From: Penium margaritaceum
Taxonomy: Eukaryota > Streptophyta > Zygnematophyceae > Desmidiales > Peniaceae
NCBI GenBank assembly: GCA_023375785.1
Contig: SZWC01001177.1
Span: 219,766 to 283,765, forward strand
Reading direction: 5' to 3'
DNA: 64,000 nt
In this document: positions 44,596 through 55,929 of the stretch, piece by piece
Numbering within the stretch: position 1 is the first letter of the stretch
How the letters are laid out: each line of letters begins with the position of its first letter
Notes under the pieces: generated by a model
Database searches by the model: none
Told to the model about the DNA's origin: nothing
The model's input: the letters and a program-made list of their open reading frames with translations, nothing else
Position numbers and translations under genes: made by a program

Positions 44596-44603
44596 GCTCA
44601 CAT

Positions 44604-45168
44604 CCATCTGATGCAACTCCCACCTGTGCTGGGTAACCAGGTTGAACAACGCTCGGCTAGTGGAGAACCAACCAACCGGGGAAAACATCTAGTCATAGTC
44701 GATCCCAGGGACCTGAGAAAACCCGTTTGCTGTAAGACGGGCCTTGTACTTGTCCAGGGACCTGTCTCGCTTCCACTATCAGTGGAAAACCCAGTCGGTG
44801 CCAATTTCCTTATGGCCCCGGGGGAGGTCGATGAGCTCATAGACGTCATGTTGCCGAATGGCGGCAAGCTCGTCGGTACATGCAACCTCCCAGTGAGCGA
44901 CCTCAGGAGATGTCTGAGTTTCACGTAGGGTGGCTTGGTCCTCTAGTTGCTGTGTGGGGTGGAAAATAAGGGCATGCACATCCCGCGCCCCTGGTAGCAT
45001 ACTTGTGAGCGTGGCCGTGACGGTATACCGGTGCTCGTGATGAAGCAAGGTATAGCCCATAGCTGACCCTGGATGTAGGTCAATGATGAGTGACAGTGCG
45101 GCCAAGCTAAGTGCCTTAGTGCCGGGGTCCCCGCTCACGACTGTCAAAGTGGGTCTGATAAGAGGCAA
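44604..45168 (-). pseudogene. Copia-6 reverse transcriptase, proximal part
   Basis: The minus-strand frame runs from the GDPGTKALSLAALSLI linker block (45,130) through HYELIDLPRGHKEIG-type entry of reverse transcriptase towards the hAT-1 insertion point. It matches Copia-2 at 7,340-7,874. Fossil; a few breaks. Confidence 0.85.
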
Positions 45169-45276
45169 GGAGCCTCGTGGGATGACGGGGAGTCATGGCG
45201 CGAGAGGACATGAGGAGGTGGCCTGAGTGCTCACTGTCAGCCTGGGTCGAAGGCTCCTACCTGGACCATGTGTGTA

Positions 45277-45800
45277 GCCCGCCGACACGGACGGGGAAGC
45301 CGGCCATGGGCTGACAGACACGGACGGGGCAGCCGGCCCTGAGGGGCTGGCTGGCACGGAGGAGGCAGCTGGCCTTGAGGGGCTAGCAGGCACGAACGTG
45401 GCAGCCGGCCCCGAGGGGCTGACGGACATAGATGGGACAGCCAGTCCTGAGTGGTTGAAGAACACAGATGGGACAGCCGGCCCTAAGGGGATGGTAGGCA
45501 CGGATGGGGCAGCCGGCCCTGAGGGGTTGGCGGACATGAACGGGGCAGCTGGCCCTAAGGGGCTGATGGACACAGTCCGTGCAACCAGCCCTGAGGGGTT
45601 GACGGACGCCAACGGTGCAGCCGGGCGTGAGGGGGTGGCAGACACGGACGGAGCAGCCAGGCTGGAGGGGCTGGTGGACATGGATGGGGCATCCGGCTGT
45701 AAGGGACTGGTGGACACAGACGGGGCAGCCGGCCCGGAGGCGCTACCTGACATGGATGGGGCAGCCGGCCCTGAGGGACCCGCGGACAAAGACAATGAGA
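45277..45800. repeat. 36-bp minisatellite in the Copia-6 linker
   Basis: About fourteen units around ACGGGGCAGCCGGCCC and GAGGGGCTGGCGGACA. On the minus strand it is open over 45,193-45,795 and codes twelve-residue repeats like PSGPAAPSVSAS. It is the same unit as in Copia-2. Confidence 0.9.
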
Positions 45801-45949
45801 TGCCCCGATGCCGCTAGACGGAGGACGGAACCACCACTCCCCCACGCGACGGGAGGAACATTGATGCGCTGGAGTAAACGCAGTCACACAGAAAAAGATT
45901 CTTAAAGGAGAGGGCGTCTCGGGACTCGATGATGCAGTGCCGGGAGGGA

Positions 45950-47200
45950 TCCTAGAAATGCCATGCCTTAGATTGACGCGAGCCGCCAAGGAAGGTACAG
46001 GGACTGCTGCGAGGCTCAAGCTTGCCACCCTGGTGTGGGGCAAGCAAGCACACGACAGCAATGCATCCCCAAACAAGGGCCAGACGGTGGTCGGCCAGCT
46101 TTCCACACCAGTGCTGGTATGGTGTGGAGTGATGTGGAATGGGTCCGTGGGGAATCCAGTTCAAGACCCACGTCATGTTGGTCATGGTCTCGAAGTAGAA
46201 ACCGTCAGAGAGACCGGAATCGACCTGCATCGTGCGAACGTCGTCAACCATGGTGCGATTCTACTGCTCAGAGACGCCATTCTGGGCTGGCGTGTAAGGT
46301 GCCGACGTCTCATGATGGACACCACAGGAGGCGAGAAAGAGTGTGGTCTCCCTTAGAAACTCACCCCCGCGAATAGAGCAGAAGCGGCGGAGAGGAAGAC
46401 CACACTTGCGTTCTACACAGACGAGCCAGTCCCGAATAGTGGGAGCGACGTTGCTCATCTACCTAAGGTAGAAGACCTAGCAATAGCGAGAGTAGTCGTC
46501 CGTAAGTGTCAGAACATAAAAAACACGCTCTCTGACTAACTCTGTTGGGAGGGGACCCATGATATCGGAGAAGACCAAGGCAAGTGGGGACATGGCAGAG
46601 GAAAGGAAGCTGGATCAAGTCTTGTGGCAGGCAGCATGTGAAGCATGCTGTCAATGGCAGCAGAGTGGACATGACAAAGGCAGCAATATAGGATATTTGT
46701 GTGTTGCGGAGATAGTGTGCTAGTTACAGACACATGGCCAATGTGGGCCGATGAGAAGGGGACAAAGGTGGAAGCGGACAGGCACGGTACGTGGCACAAG
46801 TTGCCATGGGCGGTGGCATGCAAAATGACACGACCTGACGGATGCAACAACACAGTGCCCACACCACACAACTCCAGAACATCTATGCTCATGCGATCAA
46901 GGGCGGTGACAGACAGGAGGCTGAGCTGAAGGTCACAGATGAAGAGTACATTTGTTACAAAGACATCTCCAGCACGATTGTGGAAACAAATGACGCCAAC
47001 ACCAAGAACTGGTAAGACCTGACCAGAGCGTGTCCAAACCCCTATGACATCGGTGACAAGACCAAGAACACTGAAGACCTCGCGCAAGGCCGTCATATGA
47101 TGTGTGGTCCCAAAGTCGATGATCGAGGTCTCTGACGGATCCATGACAGGTGCGGCCGGGTCGTAAACAGGCACATAGCAGTGGGCAAATGATGCAGACG
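45950..47200 (-). pseudogene. Copia-6 protease, pre-integrase and integrase
   Basis: 46,536-47,174 holds the protease region (IIDFGTTHHMTAL) and pre-integrase (ILYCCLCHVHS). 46,261-46,458 and 45,952-46,251 hold integrase core and C-terminal parts (APYTPAQNGVSEQ, WVLNWIPHGPIP). They align with Copia-2 at 14,300-15,720. Fossil; several breaks. Confidence 0.87.
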
Positions 47201-47427
47201 TGGTGGACGAAGGTGCAAACCGGGATTGCTAGTCATCAAGCCAGGCGACATCATCACGAAGAGGAGCAGGTGGGAAGGGCACGGTAGAGGATGGGGTGGA
47301 TGAAGGTACAGAGCACAACTGCAACATAGACTCAGTTATGGAGGGTAGGGTGGAACAAGTGACAAGCAACTCGCATTTCCCTGGGGAGGAGGGTGCGGAA
47401 GGCCGAGCTGGAGTGCGATGAACTACT

Positions 47428-48463
47428 CTAATTTACGCTCGCGGGTGGAGTTTCAAATGGAGTAGACCGACTGTGGTGTAACAACGCCGGAGTCAAGAAC
47501 AGAGGGAAAGAGACTGCTAGAGGTACTGGTGACGGAGGAGCAAGCACGGAGAGCTGCGGAAGATACAGTGGTGGAGCCGTCATGAGCCGCGCAGATGTAG
47601 CAGGAGCAGCGAGAGTCACTATAGCGGTGGCAAGGCGACGCTCATGCTAGCAACGCATGGTGGCGATGATGCAAGCCTCGTTGGGTAGGTAGCGGATACG
47701 TGTACCACCCATGTCCTGACTGGCCACAGTGGGCCCTTGTCCTTCTTTCCCTTGCACCTCTTCTTGCTGGACAAGGAGGCGCCGGAAGACGTTGTTGCTG
47801 CTGCTTGGGGGGCAACAATCACTAAGGCGATGATAGGAGACGAAAGGGACTCTGTGTGATGGATGTGTGACTCCTAACGAGCCTCCTGCATGTGGAGGAA
47901 GAGTTCGTATGCCCAGGGCATGATGGTACCCTTGGCAGCCATCGCGGTGAAGATCTCCTAAGAGTAGTGGTCGAAGACGTCAGAGAAGGCGTCGATGGAG
48001 CTGCGCTTGATGGACAGGAGTGCGGAGAGAGGGGGTGGCAAGGCATCTTCGAGGTGGCGCAGGATGTCCTCGGTATGCTGCCAACAGGAGGTGATCCTCT
48101 CGGTCTCCCCATGCGGAGGAAGTTGAACTCCTGGATCAGGCGGCTTGTCTTGGCGTCACTAGACAGATGATGAGGGCGAGTGAGTACGTGCCACGCTGGT
48201 GCAGAGTGCGCCTTTGGTGAAGTCACCTAGGAAGGGCTTGAGGGCAAGACATGCAACCAGAGGGTCAACAAAGATGAGGGCATGCACGGCGTAACTGGCG
48301 TCATACACCTGGTTCGCCTAGGTGGAGTCGATGGGCAGGACATAGAAGGGCCACAAGCCCTCGCCCTGTGCCTAGGTTCGGAAGTTGAGATCCCAGCTCC
48401 GAAACTACTTCCTAGCTTAAAGCAACTGTAGTGGGGATTCAAAGTCCTGTTTGCGGCCGACAC
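47428..48463 (-). pseudogene. Copia-6 gag
   Basis: The minus-strand frames at 48,227-48,463, 47,822-48,226, 47,619-47,822 and 47,428-47,619 correspond block by block to Copia-2 gag (knuckle region near 47,700-47,730, reading CGQSGHGWYT-like in part). Fossil; several breaks. Confidence 0.82.
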
Positions 48464-50273
48464 CCAGAGTGGGACCTAGGACTGATGTCACCATCTGTTG
48501 TTGGCGCTGGGTGTGTTGTTGCTCCAGGTACTGCATGGCATAGGATTCTGCAGGGCTTGCGTTCCCAGGTGGGACAAAGGGTGCTTGCTAACATTGTCGC
48601 TGCTACTACGGCGGCTGTTGATACTGCTACTGTGGTTGCTGCTGCGGTAGCTGTGTCGGTGGTTGCACTACTGATAGCTATTGCGTCATCGTTTTGAGTT
48701 GCTGACACAAAGCGGCAAGTGGATCTGTCAAGCTAGCATGAACGATGTTAGAGCCTGCGGGGTGCTACTATTGCTACTACTACTATTGTTGTTGCTACTG
48801 CAGCTGCTTCCACGAGTGCTATTGCTACTGTTGCTCCTACTGTTGTGGCTGTTGCTACTGCTGCTACCGCCATTGGTGCTGCTGTTGCTGCTACTACTGT
48901 TCTTGTTGTTGTTACAACAGTGGCAGCAGCGAGTGCTACTGCTGCAACTGCTACAAATGTTGCAGGAAGGAGGGCCCTGCAACAGAGGAGGACCCCTCTC
49001 CATCCTCTACCATGGTGTCCTTTGTTTCCCCTCCTTTGTTTTGGGGTTGTTGTTGATTTCAGTAGTGACATCAGCTGAGTATGGGTGACATCAGCAACAT
49101 CTGTCACATTGTTGCTACAGCTACTGCTGTGTCAGTTGTAGAGCTGCTACTACTACTGTTGTTTCTACTGTTGCTACTGCTGCTAGTATTACTGCTGTTG
49201 CAGCAAGTATTACTGCTACTACTAATGTCGTAGCTGTTACTATTGCTGCTAGTGATGTTGCTGTGGGTGCTATTGCTACTCCGTTTGCTAGTACTGCTAT
49301 TGGTGCTACTATTGTTGCTACTGCTGTTGTTGCAGCTACTACCGCTACTACAACTAAGCTACTGCGTTCTGCTGGTGCTGCTACGGTTGCTGCGGCAACT
49401 GGCACGGCTTTGGGGGTCGCTACTGTTGCAGCAAGGCCACGTGTGGGGATGGGGGAACCTTTTTGTGCGTGTTTTTTTTTTCTCGTTAGTCTCTGCTCGT
49501 AGCTCGCTACGAGGTGCGAGCAACGAGCTCGCTTCTTCCTGCAATTTGCGAGCTGTGAGTAGCAAGCTAGCTGCTCGATGCTCACTACGAGCTGCGAGCA
49601 GCGAGCTCGCTGCTCGGTGTTCACTACTTGCTGCGAGCAGCGAGCTGCAAGCAGTTGATGCTGCTCTTGCTACTGCTGCCGGCAGCTGCTCAAGATGCTG
49701 CTGGTAGATGCTGCTGGCTTCTCCTTGTTGCTACAGCTGCGGCAGCCAGCTGTTGCTACTGCTCCCTGCTGCTGCTAGCTGTTGTTGGTGCTGCTTGCTA
49801 CTCCTACACAGTAGTGCTGCTGCTGCTTGCTACTCCTGTGCACTACTGCTACTGCTGGCTACCGCTGCTGCGAGGTGCTGGTGCTACAAGCTCTTCGAGC
49901 TGCTACTGCTGCCGGCTGCTACAACTGCACGCTACTGCTGCTGGCTGCTGCTTCCACTGCTCAGTGCCGCTGCAAGCTGCTACTGCTGGTGCTTCTGCAG
50001 ATTGCTGCTGCTTCTTGCTGCTGCTATCAGCCACTGCACCTGGTTGACGTCGCCACGTGTGTCGTCGCTAGGAGGTACCTGACGTGGGTTGCCGCTCACC
50101 ACCTTATGTCACACGTGGGGGTTAGTGTTGCAGGAAAAATCTGGCAGCATTTTCCCTGGCCCAGTGGTCGTGGGGAAAAATATGACGCTGCCACCAGGTG
50201 GGTCAATGCTGCCGTGAAAAATCTGGCAGCATAGTCGGGAACCTGTACGCCAGTTGTCTGCTGCTACAGCTGG
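48464..50273 (-). other. Copia-6 5' leader, CTG/CTA-rich low complexity, no gene
   Basis: 1.8 kb of GCTACTGCT-type triplets (48,600-48,960, 49,130-49,400, 49,660-50,030), with a T-rich patch (49,470) and an interspersed GCTCGC/GCGAGC segment (49,500-49,650). The order of zones matches the Copia-2 leader. Poly-Leu, poly-Cys/Tyr and poly-Ala frames here are composition artefacts. Confidence 0.75.
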
Positions 50274-50290
50274 GCTCTGGTTCTAATACC
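50274..50290 (-). promoter_or_regulatory. Primer-site-like sequence of Copia-6
   Basis: The minus strand reads GGTATTAGAACCAGAGC at the LTR end, close to the Copia-2 counterpart and containing both halves of the initiator-Met site. Confidence 0.55.
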
Positions 50291-51115
50291 TATCTGGAAA
50301 TTGCTCTAGTGCACAGGCTGGGGAAGTTGCGTTGTTGATGCAGCGTGCGGGCTTCCATGCTTGTTTCTCAGTCTATTGTCCCCTCAATCTGCCGCTCTAG
50401 ATTTTGAGTGCTCTGGGTTTGTTACTCAGAGATGTGCGTGCCAGTTTTAGCGGCAAGAAGCAGCTGAGAACTGGAAATGACTGATTAAGAAGTGAGAATA
50501 AGACACAATTGGAGACCCCTTCAAGAACTAGCCTCCCCCAGCTCTGTAGATTTTGTTACTCAGTTGACCAGCCAATCAGGAAATAGCTCTATTTTGAGGC
50601 AGGCATTTTTTTGGTGAGCCCTGCTGACATCCGACAGCCCAAAACCCGGGCGTCGTCCGTTTTGCCTGAAAACTGGACCACACTATCATACGCACGCTGC
50701 AAACGCAGTCGTGCAAGCAGAATCAGCTAGAGAAATAGTAGTCAAGAGTTATAGCCGCCTAAACCCTGGTGACGTCTATTCTAGTCCCCGGTACCAACAG
50801 TGCCCGAAGCTCATGAAACTTGGACCCTATGCATGATACAGCGGTGCGAATGCAACACTGCAGTCAGACACAGCATTGGACGCATGTAGACAACAAAAAC
50901 AGCGGCAGCACGACTGCCGGGGAGGACCGCCATTGGAGCTGAGGATGTAGAAGAGAGGAGGAGGCTCTAGCAAACCGCGTGCAGGCCTCAGCGTGCGTTG
51001 GCCTCACCAGAGGACACTCCAGCAGCGTCGCGTCTCACCATCAGTCATCTACACGCCGATGTGCACAAGCCAGGAGGACACAGCAGAGTAAAATGAGAGA
51101 TGCATGAAAACAAGA
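50291..51115 (-). repeat. Copia-6 right (5') LTR, type A
   Basis: 825 bp, TATCTGG to ACAAGA, followed by AATTA (51,116-51,120). Partner of 37,878-38,729. Confidence 0.88.
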
Positions 51116-51337
51116 AATTATTGTTACTGTTAAAGGTGTTTTCTTTCACTTTCTTACTACCTCATTAATGTACTGTGGTATGATACCGCGGTACGGAAGA
51201 GGGATACCCTGCCAGTTCAGTACTGATACGGTACCGGTACCGTAAAAAACAAAAACCATAGTGCTGTGGTACAACAGCAGTACAAAAACACGGTGTACCG
51301 TGGTATCAGTAATACCGGCGTCAGCCATGCTGACGAC

Positions 51338-51674
51338 ACCTTTTGTGTCCCGATCATCACAAACTCCTTAAGACAAGGGGTTTTGGATTTTTTGTAAGTG
51401 GTTTGCAGGGAGTTTGGATTGGGCGTTCGAGACTCCCCATGCGTTGAAAGGGAACCTGCTGGGCCCCACTACCACGGGGCCCAACAGGTGCCCGCGCAAA
51501 GATATACCCTAAAATCCCAGGTGTAATTAGGGTGTGGGTTTGTCTATAGCTTGTACATCAAACGAGAGTATAAAGTTGAACAAAATGTAAAATGAAACTA
51601 AAATAGATTTTCAACTCCCCAATGATGGAGCGAGGATTCCTATGGACATCCGTCCACCGGAATCCCCAGCAAAG
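51338..51674. other. Non-coding flank with a GC-rich hairpin
   Basis: No gene seen. It includes an inverted repeat at 51,454-51,467 and 51,476-51,489 (ACCTGCTGGGCCCC against GGGGCCCAACAGGT, one mismatch, 8-nt loop), and AT-richer DNA up to the C run before the gap. Confidence 0.6.

Positions 51675-51707
<33 letters not shown>
51675..51707. repeat. Poly-C run at gap edge
   Basis: 33 C directly before the N stretch. A homopolymer this long is a likely cause of the assembly break. Confidence 0.9.
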
Positions 51708-52050
51708 NNNNNNNNNNNNNNNNNNNNNNNNNNNNNNNNNNNNNNNNNNNNNNNNNNNNNNNNNNNNNNNNNNNNNNNNNNNNNNNNNNNNNNNNNNNNN
51801 NNNNNNNNNNNNNNNNNNNNNNNNNNNNNNNNNNNNNNNNNNNNNNNNNNNNNNNNNNNNNNNNNNNNNNNNNNNNNNNNNNNNNNNNNNNNNNNNNNNN
51901 NNNNNNNNNNNNNNNNNNNNNNNNNNNNNNNNNNNNNNNNNNNNNNNNNNNNNNNNNNNNNNNNNNNNNNNNNNNNNNNNNNNNNNNNNNNNNNNNNNNN
52001 NNNNNNNNNNNNNNNNNNNNNNNNNNNNNNNNNNNNNNNNNNNNNNNNNN
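51708..52050. other. Assembly gap (343 N)
   Basis: 343 consecutive N. Frames reported across it are meaningless. Confidence 1.
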
Positions 52051-52115
52051 TGCCGGGCTAGAATGCGGCCCTCCATTGCGACAGCCGTGATGGAGGGCCG
52101 CATTCTAGCACGGCA
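52051..52115. repeat. 26-bp hairpin at gap edge
   Basis: Arms 52,051-52,076 and 52,090-52,115 are inverted copies with a single mismatch (core GCTAGAATGCGGCCCTCCAT), with a 13-nt loop. It starts at the first base after the gap. Confidence 0.9.
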
Positions 52116-52307
52116 TGCCCGATTTTCCTGTGCTTAATCAGCGACATGCGTCGCTCTTTGGGCATGGTGAAAGCAGGGAGGGCGGATAGGGATATTTATT
52201 GCCAGACAGGGACGAATGGGGCTTTTTTCCCATTGGAGGTGTATATGAGGGCCACCGGTGACAAAAGAAGAGAAATCGGCATTTTCACCGATCAGAAAAA
52301 TGATCTT
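52116..52307. other. Short unassigned stretch
   Basis: 192 bp; no gene or repeat recognised. Confidence 0.5.
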
Positions 52308-52844
52308 TTTTTTGGCAGGCAGGTTTTCTTGGTGAGCCCTGCGAGGCAGTCGACAGCTTGAAACCTGGGGTTCGTCCGTTTCGCTGAAAACTGGACCATA
52401 CCAAAACATCCATGCTGCCACATAGTCATGTGGTCAGAATCACCAAGAAACATAGTAGCAAGAAGTTATGGCTACATAAACCCAGGCAGCGTCTAGGCTA
52501 ATCCCCGGTTACAACAGTGCCCAAACATCCTGAAACTCAGAGCCCAAGTAAAACATGACCCTGCAATTGCAACCGTGCAGACAGATCTGGCATAGGACGC
52601 AAGAAGACAGCATAATCTGTGGCAGTGACCGCCAACAACGTGAGTGTTGAGGAGGCCTGCCGATTGAGCACGCCATGCGTCTAAGGGAAGAAGCTCCAGC
52701 AAATTGTGTGCAGAGCTCAGCGTGCGTCGGCTCCATCGGACAATACCCCATCAGCGTGCATCCTGCCGTCAGTCATCTGCACGCTGATGTACACAGGCCG
52801 TGAACCAACAACATAGCACAATGAGAGATACGCAAAAACCATCA
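52308..52844 (-). repeat. Partial type-A LTR of Copia-7
   Basis: Begins within the LTR at GGCAGGCAGGTTTTC and ends ACCATCA before the purine tract ATGAGTCATGGGGGAG (minus). It aligns with 38,190-38,729. Confidence 0.8.
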
Positions 52845-53995
52845 CTCCCCCATGACTCACAGGCACAGTATGCATGGAAGGGCAGCGAGTACAATAACCA
52901 AGCAGACAAGGCTCCCCCAGGACAGGTAGTATATGAGCAGGGATGGAGAGAGAGAAACTTACAGAAGAACACCGACCACGCTCACAGCCTTCTTGAACAA
53001 GTCACGCTTCAGTGCCATGGTCTAGAAGTCAGACAACTACTGTGCTGTCTCAACGCACATAATTCTCACGCTTCCGTCGTGCAACAATGATCAGACATAG
53101 TGATACTCAACACTGATGTGCTTTGTGCACATGTGATGCACTATGTCATTGTCTACGATGGCCATGATACTCACGTTGTCACAATGCAACATGAAAGACG
53201 CAACAGACTGACTCAACTAGGACAACAGACGACGCAACCACACGCTCTCACACACGCTAGAACCAAGAGTCACATACTCAATCTCAAGATTGTTGCGTGC
53301 AAGGCAGCCTTGCTTGCGTTTGCTCTAGGACACAGGTGTGCGGCCAACGAGAAAGATCCAGCCAGTGCGGCTCTTGCCGTTTAGGGTGCCGGCCCAGTCG
53401 CTGTCACTGTAGCCCACTACGACTTCAAACGGCTGCCGGCGGTACATGAGGCCTCAACGTGGATTTGAGACAACATAGTGCAGCACGCAGATCGCAACCT
53501 TGAAATGGAGGTGACACATACATTGCGCCGGGAGGTTAACGGCAAATGCGATGTCTGGCTGCGTCGTCATTGCTAGGAACATCAGTGACCCGATGACTCT
53601 GAGATACGTGGTCACGTCAACTGGATTCCCCACAATGGTTGGGTCAAGGCTCTTCAACTTTGCCTAGCCATCGGGGGACATGTGTGAGGACACGCTCGGT
53701 GCAAGGGGTAGGGCCTTGGTGAACCAAGTGGACAGGTTCTGGATGTAGGCGGCTTGGTGGATGTGCAGGATGCCCTGGGAGCGGTCATGCTCCAACTCCA
53801 TGCCAAAGAACACTCAGGCAGGCCCAAAGTCCTTCATCTAGTTTGCGGCGTGGAGCAGGTCCTTGACGCGCTGGATGGCAGCTGCGTCTGGCAACCCAAT
53901 GAGGAGGTCGTCTACGTAGACTAGGACGACGATGAAGGGCTGACCTCCCAGGCTGATGAACAGTGTGGGGTTTGCAGTGACAGCCAATGTGGCTT
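52308..53995 (-). mobile_element. Copia-7 fragment (RT end, RNase H, LTR)
   Basis: Minus-strand fragment of the Copia-2/Copia-6 family: reverse transcriptase part (about 53,500-53,990, with LVYVDDLLIG near 53,900), RNase H (52,960-53,500) and partial 3' LTR. It meets Copia-8, which runs the other way, at about 54,000. Broken and old. Confidence 0.82.
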
Positions 53996-54003
53996 TCTAG
54001 ACT

Positions 54004-55498
54004 GTGAAGGATCTCCTCTTGTATGTGTACAAAATGAAGGATCTTGGTCTAGCTTATATCTTCCTGGGAATGGAGATTCACTGTAATTGCTTGTGTTGCA
54101 CACTACATGTGCATCAGCCTGGTTATGAAAGGATGCTGGGGGAGTGCTTTGCTGTCCTCTTGGCTACAGTCCCCTATGCATCCAAACCTCTGACGCCCAT
54201 GGGGCAGAGGCTCCTCACGTCATCAGACCCAGATTTTCTAGGGAATCCTGTCGATGTCACGACGTACCTCCAAGTCATTGGCTCCCTGATATTCCTTGGG
54301 ACCAGCACCCAGATGCTATCCTTGCTGTGAGTTTCCTATCGTGATCCTCACATCATCCGTGTCAGCTCTATCTGGAAGGTGCTGTGTGCATGGTGTGGTA
54401 TGTCAGGTCTATCCCACGACTGGGCCTATGATTTCATGCACAGTCGTCTGTTGTTGACGGATACACTGACAGCGATTGGGTCCATGATCGCAATGCGCGC
54501 AGCCGGTCTGGTTACATCTTCCTTGCCGAAGTTACAGCTGTCTCATGGAAGATTGGTGAGAAGGGTTTTGTAGTGAGGAGCTTGACTGAGGCTGAGTACG
54601 TCACATTGGGGGCTGGGGTCTGTAAAATAATCTGGTTGTGTCGTCTCATGCAGGAGCTGCGCTAGCTTATCCATTGCATCACCATCCGCTGTGACAGCAA
54701 GAACACGCGCCACATAGCACAGCATGATGGCATGTGACACACACGCACCAAGCACATCAACATTGAGCATCAAATATACACGAGCATATTTTATGTGGCA
54801 TTGTCTCAGTCGTGGGTGTCGAAACACAACAGTAGCGTGCAAATTTCCTTACAAAAGCACTACGTAACAGTAAGTTCAAGTTTTCTCTCTGCAAGGTTGA
54901 GCTTCTTGCGCCTGCTTCTGCTCCTACATGAGTCATATCGCGCTCTTGTTGCTCCCTCTCTTTGCCCACAATACTTGTGTGGCTTTGTTTCATGCCCCTT
55001 GCTGTGTTTTGTCGTTGCCATTATTCTGTGACCCTTGCTTGCTCAAGGCAACTGGCGTCTGCGGGTCATGGGGGCGTGTTGGTGTGTCAGTCATAGTGAA
55101 TTTGGACTTGTCGCCATGGCTCGCACGTATGCCGGGACACTCAATGACTGCATTGATAATATGAGCACCAGCCAGTACGCCCTCACGTTGTCTCTTGAGT
55201 TTTCTTGGTGACATCTTGGAGTCCATTTTCTCAATGGTGCTATCCTTGCGTGTTCATGACATAGTTACATAGAGTTTTTGTTTCTCCACTAGACGTTTCT
55301 TTTTTTTTGTCATTCGGAAAACCGAGGAGCCCGTATGGCTGTTGAGTTCTCCTTTGCTGTGGTTTTGGAGCTTGTAGCCGCATTAATCTATTTTCCACCC
55401 AGTTGGTTGGAGTTGCGAGCTTAGTTGCACGCACGTGGATGAGACTACACGCATGCACTTGCTTGTTTTTTATAACAAAACTCTTACTTCTTCAAGCA
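54004..55498 (+). mobile_element. Copia-8 fragment (RT end, RNase H, LTR)
   Basis: Plus strand: reverse transcriptase part (MKDLGLAYIFLGMEIHCN, NPVDVTTYLQVIGSLIFLG, 54,034-54,310) and RNase H (about 54,400-54,880, SLTEAEYVTLGAG, THQAHQH-like block near 54,740). Then a purine tract GGGTCATGGGGGCG and an LTR from TGTTGGTGTG at 55,077. The LTR end is placed tentatively at CAAGCA 55,498. Its LTR matches the fragment at 36,330-36,610. Fossil; several breaks. Confidence 0.78.
55077..55498 (+). repeat. Copia-8 3' LTR
   Basis: The start is fixed by the purine tract; the end is uncertain. It shares TTGTCGCCATGGCTCGC and GAGGAGCCCGT blocks with 36,330-36,610. Confidence 0.6.
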
Positions 55499-55762
55499 TA
55501 TCTTTGCCGTCTCTCAACCTAACTTAGTGTCGTCTGTCCCATTGTAGCACACACCGTGTCTCTCACACAGACAGTAGCTAAGAGGGTTATCTTAAACTGC
55601 CAAAACAGACCGTAGGAGTGGACCACCAAGAAAATGCATGTGGGCACTAGAGAGCCAGAGAGTCAAGGCTGACAATGGCAATGTAGCTGTGGACCACTGT
55701 AGTGTGCCAGCAAGTGATAGGTGTCAGATCCACAGGTCATCGGGACTAACAAAACAGCAACA
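55499..55762 (-). repeat. Probable 3' LTR of Copia-9
   Basis: The right end CAGCAACA adjoins a minus-strand purine tract GGGGCATGGAGGGG, giving an LTR start TGTTGCTGTTTTG. The left end is not determined; the border with the Copia-8 LTR is a guess. Confidence 0.5.
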
Positions 55763-55929
55763 CCCCTCCATGCCCCGTAGGCGCCACACTAGACGCACTG
55801 ATGGGGCACAGCCACCAGGCGACAAGGAGCAACAAAAACGGCACTATATCCATAGAAGGGAAAAAAACCAAAGAAGCAGGTACACGTCAACTGAGATCAC
55901 CACAGATGGAACGAAGACCAATAGTATGG

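Noticed and set aside
51558-52137. Open frames of 139-181 codons spanning the N stretch
   Set aside because: Almost all their codons are N or poly-C/poly-G, so they are not evidence of a gene.
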